Shown here one piece after another: positions 8,122-16,025 of a stretch of DNA of 64,000 bases. The notes below the pieces were generated by a model. That model had not been told where the DNA came from, did no database searches, and saw nothing but the letters and a program-made list of their open reading frames with translations. The position numbers and the translations under genes were made by a program. The DNA comes from Streptomyces kaniharaensis (GTDB lineage: Bacteria; Actinomycetota; Actinomycetes; Streptomycetales; Streptomycetaceae). The stretch is taken from contig NZ_WBOF01000001.1 in the NCBI RefSeq assembly GCF_009569385.1, positions 248,001 through 312,000 on the forward strand. Direction: 5' to 3'. The number at the start of each line of letters is the position of its first letter. The stretch's first letter is position 1.

Positions 8122-9408
8122 CTAACGCTCGTACACCATCTCCGGGAAGCGCGCCGCCGGCCCGTCGAGCAGATGGTCGTTGTGGCCGCGCAGCCAGCGG
8201 TCGAAGAAGGACGCGACGTACGCCCGGGTGGCGAGCACCGCGCGGTCGGGGCGGATGTCGCCGATGTCGTCGCGCAGGCGTTCCGGGGTGACGGCGCCCT
8301 GCCGGGCGAGTTGAGGCAGCAGAGACTGGGCGTCGGTGTACGAGCCGTGCCGGGAGCCGGTGAGGGTAACGTCGGCGTGCCAGCCGGTGCTGTGCTGCCA
8401 GAGGGCGTCCCAGCCCGGCTGGTGATGGTAGTCGCCGGAGTCGGGGCTCTGGGTGCCCATCAGGAGGAAGGGCCGGTCCAGGCCGTCCTGGGCGACGCTC
8501 GGCAGGAACACGCCGGTCTGCCCGTCCGGTCCGGGGAAGTGCAGCTGGCCGTCGAGGTTGATGCCGGCCTTGATCCGGGGGTCGTCGTGCATGGTCTGGA
8601 CGGCCGTGAAGCCGCCCGCCGAGTGGCCGACCATGCCGATCCGGTCGAGGTCCAGCGAGGCGGCGAGCCCGGCCGGCAGGTGTGGGTCGCGACGCAGCCC
8701 GGTGAGCTGGTCGAGCACGAAGCGGGTGTCGTCGACGCGGGTCTGCAGCGACTTGCGCAGCACCGCCCCGATGTCCAGGCCGGGTTGGCCGATCATCCCG
8801 GGGAGGACGGAGGTGGCCAGGTCGCCGTTCGGGAAGGCGACCTCGGAGGCCTCGTAGGTGTGGTCGACGGTGACGACGACGTAGCCGCGCGAGGCGAGGT
8901 CCTCGACGAGGGCGGTGCCCCAGGTGCGCGGGTCGCCGAGGCCGGGCGAGTAGAGCACGACCGGGCGCTTGCCGCCCGGCAGGGCGGGCGCGTCGGCACG
9001 GGCGTGGCCGCGGACTGCGGCCCAGTCGGTGCGGCCGGGTTCGGCGCCGTAGTTGACGAGGCCGACGCCCTCGCCGCTGCCGAAGTGCTCGGCGGCAGCG
9101 GGCTCCATGTACCGGGCGCGGTCGGCGCCGGTGGCGGGGCGGGCGGTCGGGTACCAGAGGCTGATCATCAGCTCGCGGTGCCGCCCGGGCTTCCACGGGT
9201 CGTCCCGGCCTTCGTCGGTGAGGTGCAGGGCGGTGGTGCCGACGGAGTACGGCCCGGTGGGCTGCGGCAGCCAGGCGCGGGCCTGCTGTCCGGTGCTCGT
9301 GCCGCCGTCCTGCGGCGCCGCCGCCATCGCCCCGGGTGCGCCGACCACGCCCAGCGTCGCCGTCGCCGCCAGCAGGACCGCCGCCACGGTCCGTCCCCGC
9401 CTGCCCAT
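8122..9408 (-). CDS. Secreted PAF-acetylhydrolase-like lipase
   Basis: The ATG at 9408 with GAGGAA upstream gives 428 residues with a clear signal peptide (RRGRTVAAVLLAATATLGVV, cleavage near AMAA). The mature part has the alpha/beta-hydrolase fold: VVLYSPGLGD oxyanion region, GHSAGG nucleophile elbow, and a late His in GSRHGSYTD. The PTGPYSVGTTALHLTDEGR start of the mature region and the overall layout are those of the platelet-activating-factor acetylhydrolase/dienelactone-like group in actinomycetes. It lies downstream of the acyl-CoA dehydrogenase gene, 127 bases away, and could release lipid substrate for that pathway, but no shared operator is visible at its start. Confidence 0.85.
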   Translation of the reverse strand: MGRRGRTVAAVLLAATATLGVVGAPGAMAAAPQDGGTSTGQQARAWLPQPTGPYSVGTTALHLTDEGRDDPWKPGRHRELMISLWYPTARPATGADRARYMEPAAAEHFGSGEGVGLVNYGAEPGRTDWAAVRGHARADAPALPGGKRPVVLYSPGLGDPRTWGTALVEDLASRGYVVVTVDHTYEASEVAFPNGDLATSVLPGMIGQPGLDIGAVLRKSLQTRVDDTRFVLDQLTGLRRDPHLPAGLAASLDLDRIGMVGHSAGGFTAVQTMHDDPRIKAGINLDGQLHFPGPDGQTGVFLPSVAQDGLDRPFLLMGTQSPDSGDYHHQPGWDALWQHSTGWHADVTLTGSRHGSYTDAQSLLPQLARQGAVTPERLRDDIGDIRPDRAVLATRAYVASFFDRWLRGHNDHLLDGPAARFPEMVYER

Positions 9409-9535
9409 CGCTGTTCCTCCTCGCCCGAACTGATCCGATACGGGCGACAGTACGGGCGGGAAGGGACCGCGGCCGTCATACCAGGGACCCAACCGGCCCC
9501 TAAGTACCCCGGTATGACGCCCTTAAGGGTTCTTC

Positions 9536-10747
9536 TCAGGCGTACTTCCTGAGCTCCCGCCGGGCCAGCGAGCGCTTGTGCACCTCGTCCGGTCCGTCGG
9601 CCAGGCGCAGCGTGCGGTTGCCGGCCCAGAGCTGGGCGAGCGGGGTGTCCTGGCTGACGCCGGCGGCGCCGTGGGCCTGGACGGCCTTGTCGAGGATCCA
9701 CTCGACGGTGCTCGGGGTCGCGATCTTGATGGCCTGGATCTCGGTGTGCGCGCCGCGGTTGCCGACGGTGTCCATCAGCCAGGCGGTCTTGAGCACGAGG
9801 AGCCGCAACTGCTCGATGCGGACGCGGGATTCGGCGATCCAGTCCTGGATGACGCCCTGGTCGGCGAGCGGACGGCCGAACGCGACGCGCTCGCCGGCCC
9901 GGCGGCACATCAGCTCCAGTGCCCGTTCGGCGATGCCGACGGCGCGCATGCAGTGGTGGATGCGGCCGGGGCCCAGCCGGGCCTGGGCGATGGCGAAGCC
10001 GGCGCCCTCCTCGCCGATCAGGTGGGCGGCGGGGACGCGGACGTTCTCGAACAGCACGTCGGCGTGGCCGCCGTGGTCGGCGTCGTCGTAGCCGAACACC
10101 TTCATGCCACGGCGGACGGTGACGCCGGGGGTGTCGCGGGGGACGAGGATCATGCTCTGCTGCCTGTGCGGGGCGGCGTCGGGGTCGGTCTTGCCCATGA
10201 CGATGAGGATCCGGCACCGGGGGTTCATCGCGCCGGTGATGTACCACTTGCGGCCGTTGACCACGTACTCGTCGCCGTCGCGCTCGATCCGGGTGGCGAT
10301 GTTGGTGGCATCGGAGGAGGCGACCTCGGGCTCGGTCATCGCGAACGCGGAGCGGATCTCGGCGTCGAGCAGCGGGCGCAGCCAGCGCTCGCGCTGCTCG
10401 GGGGTGCCGAACTGGGCGAGCAGTTCCATGTTGCCGGTGTCGGGGGCCGCGCAGTTGAGCGCGGGCGGGGCCAACTGGGGGCTGCGGCCGGTGATTTCGG
10501 CGAGCGGGGCGTACTGGAGGTTGGTGAGGCCGGCACCGTGCTCGCCGGGGAGGAAGAGGTTCCACAGGCCCTGCTTGCGGGCCTCCACCTGGAGTTCGGC
10601 AACGACCGGCGGGACGCTCCAGGCGGGGCGGTCGGGGTCGGCGAGCTGTTCCTCCAGGACGGGCTCGGCCGGATACACGTGGTCGTCCATGAAGGCGAGC
10701 AGCTGCTCGCGCAGGGCGTTCGTCCGGGCGTCGTAGGCGAAGTCCAC
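9536..10747 (-). CDS. Acyl-CoA dehydrogenase (ACAD10/11-like)
   Basis: The 403-residue flavoenzyme is full length for the family. It has the [20 protein letters not shown] flavin/substrate segment, [20 protein letters not shown] and the C-terminal helical bundle ([20 protein letters not shown], then [20 protein letters not shown]). The start ATG lies 5 bases after the phosphotransferase stop, so the two are co-translated. The pairing of an APH-type kinase with this ACAD subgroup matches the domain pair fused in mammalian ACAD10/11 and the separate LvaA/LvaC proteins of levulinate catabolism. This suggests a substrate such as a 4-hydroxyacyl-CoA rather than a plain fatty acyl-CoA. Confidence 0.9.
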   Translation of the reverse strand: MDFAYDARTNALREQLLAFMDDHVYPAEPVLEEQLADPDRPAWSVPPVVAELQVEARKQGLWNLFLPGEHGAGLTNLQYAPLAEITGRSPQLAPPALNCAAPDTGNMELLAQFGTPEQRERWLRPLLDAEIRSAFAMTEPEVASSDATNIATRIERDGDEYVVNGRKWYITGAMNPRCRILIVMGKTDPDAAPHRQQSMILVPRDTPGVTVRRGMKVFGYDDADHGGHADVLFENVRVPAAHLIGEEGAGFAIAQARLGPGRIHHCMRAVGIAERALELMCRRAGERVAFGRPLADQGVIQDWIAESRVRIEQLRLLVLKTAWLMDTVGNRGAHTEIQAIKIATPSTVEWILDKAVQAHGAAGVSQDTPLAQLWAGNRTLRLADGPDEVHKRSLARRELRKYA

Positions 10748-10752
10748 GGTGG

Positions 10753-11790
10753 TCAGTGCTCCTTGAGGGTGGTCAGGCCGTGCCGGGCGAGGATCGGGGC
10801 CATCTCGCCGGCCCGCTCGAAGCCGGCGCCGAGGGTGCGGCCCTGCTGGTAGCGGTAGTGGATGCCCTCGGCGACGGCGGCGAGCTTGAAGGAGGCGAAG
10901 GCGACGTACCAGTCGAGGTCTCCAGCCTGACGTCCCGTCAGCTCGGCGTAGTACGAGACGATTTCGCCGCTGGACGGGAAGCCGGGTGCTGCCATGGCGG
11001 AGGGGATGATGCCGCCGCCGACGCCCGCGAGTTCGGTGTACATCACGAGCAGGCCGATGTCGGTGAGCGGGTCGCCGAGGGTGGACATCTCCCAGTCCAG
11101 CACGGCGGTGATCGTGTCGGTGCCGTCGACCTGGTCGATGAGGACGTTGTCCAGCCGGTAGTCGCCGTGCACGAGGGCGGGCGCCGGCGAGACGGGCAGG
11201 CGCTCGGCGAGCAGCCCGTGCAGCCGGTCGAGCTCAGGGAGGTCACGGCTGTGGGAGGCGGCGAGCTGCTTCGACCAGCGGCGCAGCTGGCGCTCCAGGT
11301 AGCCGTCGGGGCGGCCGAAGTCGGCGAGGCCGACGGCGGCCGGGTCGATCCGGTGCAAGGCGGCGAGGGTGTCGACCAGGCGGCGGCCGAGGGCGTGGAC
11401 GCGCTGCTCGCCGAAGGCGGCGAGCGCGGCGGCGTCGCGGTGGGCGGTGCCGGGGACGTACTCCATCAGGTACCAGGGGGCACCGATGACGTCGGCGCCG
11501 GGGTCCAACAGCAGGGTGCGCGGTACGGGCATGCCGGTGTCGCGCAGGGCGGTCATGACGCGGTGCTCGCGGCCCATGTCGTGGGCGGTGGCCAGGACGT
11601 GCCCGAGCGGGGGCCGGCGCAGCACCCAGCGGGCGGCGCCGTCGGTGAGGACGTACGTGAGGTTGGACCGGCCCCCCTCGATGAGGTCGGCCCGCAGCGG
11701 ACCCTGGACGGCGCCGGGCAGCTCGCGGTCCAGATGGGCACGCAGCCGCGCCAGGTCCAGGCCGGGCGGGTCGGCGGGGGTCTCGGGCAT
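10753..11790 (-). CDS. APH-type phosphotransferase (ACAD10/11 kinase-like)
   Basis: The start chosen (ATG at 11790, AGGAG upstream) gives 345 residues. Kinase motifs of the aminoglycoside/choline phosphotransferase fold are intact: [12 protein letters not shown] with catalytic Asp and Asn, and [18 protein letters not shown] with the metal-binding Asp. The N-terminal [13 protein letters not shown] and WVLRRPP belong to the acyl-CoA-associated phosphotransferase group, not to antibiotic-resistance kinases. In related systems this kinase phosphorylates a hydroxyl on an acyl-CoA before elimination. The promoter and TetR operator lie directly upstream. Confidence 0.85.
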   Translation of the reverse strand: MPETPADPPGLDLARLRAHLDRELPGAVQGPLRADLIEGGRSNLTYVLTDGAARWVLRRPPLGHVLATAHDMGREHRVMTALRDTGMPVPRTLLLDPGADVIGAPWYLMEYVPGTAHRDAAALAAFGEQRVHALGRRLVDTLAALHRIDPAAVGLADFGRPDGYLERQLRRWSKQLAASHSRDLPELDRLHGLLAERLPVSPAPALVHGDYRLDNVLIDQVDGTDTITAVLDWEMSTLGDPLTDIGLLVMYTELAGVGGGIIPSAMAAPGFPSSGEIVSYYAELTGRQAGDLDWYVAFASFKLAAVAEGIHYRYQQGRTLGAGFERAGEMAPILARHGLTTLKEH

Positions 11791-11817
11791 CGGGCGGCTC
11801 CTCGGCTTGCTCCTCAT

Positions 11818-11839
11818 TGACTAAGCGCTTGCTTAGCAT
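11818..11839. promoter_or_regulatory. TetR operator copy 2
   Basis: Read leftward the site contains CTAAGC-N4-GCTTAG and matches the copy at 5369-5390 at 21 of 22 bases. It overlaps the -10 element of the leftward promoter. Confidence 0.75.
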
Positions 11840-11863
11840 TCAGCGGAGCGGTCCCCCTGTCAA
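11835..11863 (-). promoter_or_regulatory. Promoter of phosphotransferase-ACAD operon
   Basis: On the minus strand TTGACA (11863-11858) is followed after 17 bases by AATGCT (11840-11835). Spacing, hexamers and the position of the operator reproduce the layout at 5345-5390. Confidence 0.65.
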
Positions 11864-11891
11864 TGCCACCCGCCGCTTCCCTCCGAACGCA

Positions 11892-11926
11892 ACGAACCCC
11901 CGGGCCCAGCGGGCCCGGGGGTTCGT
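11892..11926. terminator. Perfect 16-bp stem hairpin
   Basis: Arms 11892-11907 and 11911-11926 with a 3-base loop follow the stop of the leftward DUF397 gene by 14 bases. They separate it from the acyl operon promoter. Confidence 0.8.
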
Positions 11927-11940
11927 GAGGAAGGTTGTGG

Positions 11941-12159
11941 TCAGATGTGGCCGAACTCGCCGGCGACGGTCGCGGCGACGAAGGACCGCCACGCTTCGAT
12001 CGGGAAAACGAGGACAGACCCCTCGGGATCCTTCGAGTCACGGACAGGCATCACGCCGGGCAAGTCGGGGGTTACCTCGATGCAGTTGCCGCCGTTCTGG
12101 CTGTAACTGGACTTGACCCAGGTGGCGCCGGTCAGAGCTGCATGGTCGGTGCGGGTCAT
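11941..12159 (-). CDS. DUF397 protein of a WhiJ-like module
   Basis: The 72-residue protein has the DUF397 signature: WVKSSYSQNGGNCIEV, VPVRDSKDP-type segment (here VMPVRDSKDPEG) and a final W-x-x-F helix (AWRSFVAATVAGEF). The start ATG overlaps the stop of the regulator upstream by 4 bases, so the two are translationally coupled. DUF397 proteins are always paired with XRE regulators of the WhiJ type in streptomycetes. They are thought to modulate them, in an antitoxin- or partner-like way. Confidence 0.9.
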   Translation of the reverse strand: MTRTDHAALTGATWVKSSYSQNGGNCIEVTPDLPGVMPVRDSKDPEGSVLVFPIEAWRSFVAATVAGEFGHI

Positions 12160-12989
12160 GATCGGAGGTCCTTCCGAGCTGTGCGGATCATTTCGAGGGA
12201 CGCCACATCCGAACCGGCTCCCACCTGGAGCCGATCGTAGTCCCTGGCCCACGCCGTGACCGTCTCAGATTCCCTGGTGAGGAAACCACGCTCTTGCGAC
12301 TCCGTGTACCCCAGCATGCTGCGATCAGGCATGGTCAGCAGAACCACCGGCAGGGCGAGAGACCTGCGCTCACCCATCGAGAAGGGCGCTACCTGGATGA
12401 TAGTCCTCGGGCGCTCGGACAGCTCCGCCAAGTGGTCCAGTTGTTCCCGCATGACGGCTGCGCCGCCCACCAGCCTTCGAATGCAGCTCTCGTCCAATAC
12501 CGCATGGACGAGCGGCGCATCCTTGCCGACGAGCCGTTGTTGACGGGTGAGCAGGTACGAGACCCGCGTCTGGGCCTCATCCTTCGTAATGGCCCCTCGT
12601 CGCACATCGGCCGCCGCCAGCGTCTCTGCATAGGCCCTGGTCTGGAACAGCCCAGGGACAACGCCGAGTTCGAACTGTCGCAGCTCAGCAGCCTTGGACT
12701 CATGTGCCACATACTCCGGGAAGCCCTGCAGGAGAGATCCTCCGCCGCTGAGGGTCCAGTACGTCAGTTCCAGCGTTCCATCGGTCCCGAGAGCCCGGTC
12801 TGCGGCCACGACCCAGTCAAGTGTGGGACTGCGTGTACCTCTTTCGAGGTTCGAGATCTGACTGTCACTCAACGACGTCAGGGCCCCAAGCTGGGCCTGC
12901 CTCATGCCAGCCGCCTTGCGCGACCTGCGAAGTTGGGCGCCAAAGGCCGCAAGGGGGGATGCCGACGGATCCAGCTCCGTCTCACGCAT
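12156..12989 (-). CDS. XRE/DUF5753 regulator (WhiJ-like)
   Basis: The ATG at 12989 with GGAGG 8 bases away gives 277 residues. An N-terminal helix-turn-helix covers about residues 18-72 (LRRSRKAAGMRQAQLGALTS, SDSQISNLERGTRSP). The remainder is the DUF5753 ligand/partner domain, including QFELGVVPGLFQTRAYAETL and the PRTIIQVAPFSMGE segment. Members such as WhiJ act in developmental control with DUF397 partners. The G+C content here is lower than in flanking metabolic genes, as often seen in these mobile regulator sets. Confidence 0.9.
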   Translation of the reverse strand: MRETELDPSASPLAAFGAQLRRSRKAAGMRQAQLGALTSLSDSQISNLERGTRSPTLDWVVAADRALGTDGTLELTYWTLSGGGSLLQGFPEYVAHESKAAELRQFELGVVPGLFQTRAYAETLAAADVRRGAITKDEAQTRVSYLLTRQQRLVGKDAPLVHAVLDESCIRRLVGGAAVMREQLDHLAELSERPRTIIQVAPFSMGERRSLALPVVLLTMPDRSMLGYTESQERGFLTRESETVTAWARDYDRLQVGAGSDVASLEMIRTARKDLRS

Positions 12990-13126
12990 AATCAGACCTC
13001 CATTGCCGCCTGAATCCCACGGCACAGACTGTCAAGTGGGAAAGCCTTCCGATCGTAAAGGGCAACACGCCACCATGGCTACACCCGGTGAGAAGCCGGA
13101 CGCTATGCGCAACCATGGAGACACCC

Positions 13127-13486
13127 ATGCCCCTCAACAGTCGAAGCAGCAAGCCGGAGTTGAGCAGCTCCATCCAGAGCTTCCAGGCAGTGATCTACCT
13201 GCCCAGGATCGGCCCCACCTTCCCCGAGCTGGAGATGCGGAGCTGCGAGGACTACGCCCTCGCCTTCGGCTGGGGCATCTCCCTGACCGTGGTGGACGAC
13301 GACATGGAGACGCCCCCGGACCGCCGGGCGAAGCTCCAGGTCGCCCTGCGGCGCATCAAGGACAAGCAGGCCAGCGCGATCCTCGTCCCGAGCAAGGCGA
13401 CCATCTCGCCGATCGACGGCGAGTACCACGAGTTCGCCCGGCAGGTCGAGAAGGCCGGCGGCTTCGTCCAGGTGACCCGCCAGTGA
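13127..13486 (+). CDS. Resolvase-N-like small protein, 119 aa
   Basis: The start is the ATG of MPLNSRSSKPEL, preceded by GGAG. The body (FQAVIYLPRIGPTFPELEMR, YALAFGWGISLTVVDDDMET, RAKLQVALRRIKDKQASAIL) follows the order of the N-terminal domain of serine recombinases. The catalytic serine context and the DNA-binding domain are missing, so recombinase activity is not expected. Such truncated resolvase-like proteins occur beside WhiJ-like modules in actinomycetes. It overlaps the next gene by 4 bases (GTGA). The family assignment is inference from pattern. Confidence 0.6.
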   Translation: MPLNSRSSKPELSSSIQSFQAVIYLPRIGPTFPELEMRSCEDYALAFGWGISLTVVDDDMETPPDRRAKLQVALRRIKDKQASAILVPSKATISPIDGEYHEFARQVEKAGGFVQVTRQ

Positions 13487-13689
13487 CCGGTCGCTACCGG
13501 ATCGTCCCCGCCGACGCCCTCAACGGCGCCTCGTACCCGGTGTGGGTCATCCACGACCACCAGACCGGCCACCTGGTGAAGGCCCTCCCCCCGCGCCCCG
13601 AGCCGCTGCGGTTCTACTCGTACGAGAGGGCGGAGGTGTGGGTGCGCAAGAACCAAAAGCCCGCGCCGGCCAAGGAGGTTGCGTCATGA
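13483..13689 (+). CDS. Small conserved-type protein, 68 aa
   Basis: It starts at a GTG overlapping the previous stop. The sequence (YRIVPADALNGASYPVWVIH, LRFYSYERAEVWVRKNQ) is a compact strand-rich protein with a basic end; no family is recognised. Its stop overlaps the ATG of the next, interrupted frame, so three small genes here form one coupled run. The C-terminal AEVWVRKNQ resembles the short tails of proteins that accompany WhiJ-like sets. Confidence 0.6.
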   Translation: MTGRYRIVPADALNGASYPVWVIHDHQTGHLVKALPPRPEPLRFYSYERAEVWVRKNQKPAPAKEVAS

Positions 13690-13889
13690 GCACCATCCAG
13701 GCCAGCACGTAGGAGATCCGCCTGATCGACTCCCGCAGCCCGCACTTCCTCCTGCTGGAGTGCTGGGGAATCTGGGACCGCGAGCGACACGAGTACCTGC
13801 GCGTCCCGGGATCCTCGCACCGGATCAGGCGCTTCTACATCCTCGCGTCCGCCGAGGCGTACCTGCGCATCCTGCCCGTCGCCGCTTAG
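13686..13889 (+). pseudogene. Small gene interrupted by an amber codon at position 9
   Basis: ATG at 13686 overlaps the previous stop (ATGA), then eight codons lead to TAG at 13710-13712. Beyond it the same frame stays open for 58 codons (EIRLIDSRSPHFLLLECWGI, then a WDRERHEYLRVPGS segment) and ends in TAG at 13887. The downstream part has sensible protein composition and no good alternative start. The simplest reading is a nonsense mutation in the third gene of the coupled run. Readthrough or a sequencing error cannot be excluded. Confidence 0.55.
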
Positions 13890-13963
13890 CTCGCTGTCGC
13901 CGTCGGACGAAGGACAGCTACGGCACCGACGGGCCCACGTCGGCCGGAGCGCGGGCTGCTCTG

Positions 13964-13997
13964 AGATGCCCCTCGCCATTCCAGGAGAGGGGCATCT
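13964..13997. terminator. Hairpin with 11-bp stem and T-run
   Basis: Arms AGATGCCCCTC (13964-13974) and GAGGGGCATCT (13987-13997) are separated by 12 bases and followed by TTG. It ends the three-gene run upstream. Confidence 0.7.
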
Positions 13998-14057
13998 TTG
14001 CGTTGCCCGGTGCCGCCCGACGCCGCACCTGACCTGGTCAACCGCCACAATGACCGC

Positions 14058-15143
14058 ATGAGGTTGATCCACACCGTGGCCGGCGTGCTCCTGCTCGTGC
14101 TCGTCGTCGGCAGCATCCTGCGCACGCTGGTCGTGCCGCGCGGGCTTTACTCCTCGATGGTGCACCGGCTCTGGGCGGCGCTCCGGACCGTGCTGCGGCT
14201 GTCCGCGGCGCCGTTCGGCACCTACCGCGCGCAGGACCGGGTGCTGACCTGGCTGGCGCCCCTGGTCCTGCTGGGAATGCTCGGGGTGTGGCTCGGCGGG
14301 ATGCTGCTCGCGTACACACTTCTGCTTCACGGCACGTCCGAACTCGACTGGTCGGTGTCCTTCCGGGAGGCCGGATCCAGCCTCTTCACCCTGGGCTTCG
14401 CCAGTGGCAACCGCCTGCGTCTGTCCGTGATCGACTTCTTCGCCGCCGCCAGCGGGCCCCTGGTGATCGCCCTGCAGATCGCCTACCTGCCGACCCTCTA
14501 CGCCGCCTACCAGCGGCGCGAGACGGAGGTCACGCTCCTCCAGTCCCGGGCCGGCGAACCCGCCTGGGGCCCGGAACTCCTCGCCCGCCAGTCCCTCGTC
14601 GACACCGAGAACGCCCTCCCCCAGCTCTACCGCGACTGGGAGCGGCTGGCGGCGGACATCGGCGAGAGCCACTCCAACTACCCGGTGCTGCTCTCCTTCC
14701 GCTCCCCTCAGCCCAACCGCAGCTGGGTGGTCGGCCTGATCGCGGTGATGGACGCCGCCGCCATCCACCTCTCGCTCTGTCCGTTCTCCGCCCCGCCCGA
14801 AGCCCGACTGGTGCTGCGCGCCGGGTTCACCGCGATGCGCGACATCGCCCGCTCGCTGCGCGTGGACTTCGACCCCGACCCGGACCCGTCCACCCCGATC
14901 CGCCTGACCTACACCGAGTACCTCGGCGCCGTCGCGATGATCACCGCCGCCGGCTTCCCCCGCGAACGCCCGGTCGAGGACGCCTGGCCCCACTTCCACG
15001 GCTGGCGCGTCAACTACGAGGCCCTCGCCTACGAACTCGCCCGCCGCAGCGACGCCGTCCCCGCCCTCTGGACCGGCCCCCGCGACTTCCGCGCTCCCGT
15101 CATCCCCCCAAGCCGCCCCACCGACCGCCGGCCGACCAGTTGA
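14058..15143 (+). CDS. Membrane protein with ion-channel-like pore segment
   Basis: The ATG at 14058 has CACAAT six bases upstream and no Shine-Dalgarno sequence, so a leaderless message is likely. The 361-residue protein has hydrophobic helices at about residues 5-22, 60-85 and 115-140. Between the last two lies FREAGSSLFTLGFASGNRL, whose TLGFASG resembles a degenerate potassium-channel selectivity filter (TVGYG). A cytosolic helical domain of about 220 residues follows. Related streptomycete proteins are annotated as putative channel or hypothetical membrane proteins. The channel role is inference. Confidence 0.7.
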   Translation: MRLIHTVAGVLLLVLVVGSILRTLVVPRGLYSSMVHRLWAALRTVLRLSAAPFGTYRAQDRVLTWLAPLVLLGMLGVWLGGMLLAYTLLLHGTSELDWSVSFREAGSSLFTLGFASGNRLRLSVIDFFAAASGPLVIALQIAYLPTLYAAYQRRETEVTLLQSRAGEPAWGPELLARQSLVDTENALPQLYRDWERLAADIGESHSNYPVLLSFRSPQPNRSWVVGLIAVMDAAAIHLSLCPFSAPPEARLVLRAGFTAMRDIARSLRVDFDPDPDPSTPIRLTYTEYLGAVAMITAAGFPRERPVEDAWPHFHGWRVNYEALAYELARRSDAVPALWTGPRDFRAPVIPPSRPTDRRPTS

Positions 15144-15260
15144 CCACCGTGTTTCGGATATCACCTAGTTGACGTAATGCCGGCCAAAAAACTGACGGAC
15201 CGTACGCAGTTCCGCCACGATGGCCCCACCAGGCGCAACCAGTTCCATGGGGAGGACGTC

Positions 15261-15494
15261 ATGCAGCTACGGTTCATCGGCAAGGACGACAAGTCGGGTG
15301 ATCACGGCTCTCCGACGATCTTCGTGGACGAGCAGACCTCCGACTTGATCATTCAAGGCTGGAAGATCGACTCCGAGACCGAGGCTCAGGTTCTCGCCGC
15401 CGGGCCGATCCCCGATCATGAGACGGTGATCCGCATCCCCGCCCGCATGGCGAAGGTCCTCAAGGAGGCGCTGAATGTCTCAGAGCTTGGCTAG
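15261..15494 (+). CDS. Small protein of DUF6879/WhiJ-like module, 77 aa
   Basis: The ATG at 15261 has GGGGAGGA in good position. The sequence MQLRFIGKDDKSGDHGSPTI, then DLIIQGWKIDSETEAQVLAA, belongs to a small actinomycete family that regularly stands directly before DUF6879 and an XRE regulator. Its last 20 bases overlap the next gene. Function unknown; it is probably the equivalent of the DUF397 partner in this module. Confidence 0.75.
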   Translation: MQLRFIGKDDKSGDHGSPTIFVDEQTSDLIIQGWKIDSETEAQVLAAGPIPDHETVIRIPARMAKVLKEALNVSELG

Positions 15495-15999
15495 CTTTGC
15501 CGACCTCATTCGATCGGTCGAACACTCAGCGCTCCACCTGGAGATGCGGGATGTCTACGCCGTCGAGAATGAGACCGACGGATTCGAGGCGTGGAAGGCG
15601 GGCCACCGGCTCAATCCGGAGGACCGGTCGTCGTGGTGGCGACCCTGGCTTGACCTGGTTCAGGAAGTCACCGGCACCGGTGTAGCCGTCCGCCGCGCCC
15701 GGATCGTCTCCGAGCCCGCGAGCGAGTACATCCGGTACGAGCACTCGTTCACGTTCACCAACGTGGCCGGCGGCGAAGAGGTCCGGTGGCTGCCCAGGCG
15801 TAACGCCAGCGACCTCGCGCTCCCGGGCAACGACTTCTGGTTGTTCGACGGGAAGCTCGTGCAGTTCAACGTCTTCGACGGTGACGGCCACTGGGTCCAC
15901 ACCGACGAGACCTCGGACCCCAACGTGGCGGCGTTCTGCTCCACGGCCTTCGAGGCGGTGTGGGACCGGGCAATTCCGCACGAGAAGTACTCCGTCTGA
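15475..15999 (+). CDS. DUF6879 family protein
   Basis: The 174-residue protein starts at ATG within the end of the previous gene, with AAGGAGG upstream. It carries the family features: FADLIRSVEHSALHLEMRDV at the N terminus, WWRPWLDLVQ, a central RRARIVSEPASEYIRYEH and FWLFDGKLVQFNVFDGDGHW. DUF6879 proteins have no known activity but co-occur with WhiJ-like XRE regulators. Here the regulator follows 26 bases downstream and is broken. Confidence 0.8.
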   Translation: MSQSLASFADLIRSVEHSALHLEMRDVYAVENETDGFEAWKAGHRLNPEDRSSWWRPWLDLVQEVTGTGVAVRRARIVSEPASEYIRYEHSFTFTNVAGGEEVRWLPRRNASDLALPGNDFWLFDGKLVQFNVFDGDGHWVHTDETSDPNVAAFCSTAFEAVWDRAIPHEKYSV

Positions 16000-16025
16000 G
16001 GACCGCTCGCGCAGTCGGTCAGCTC

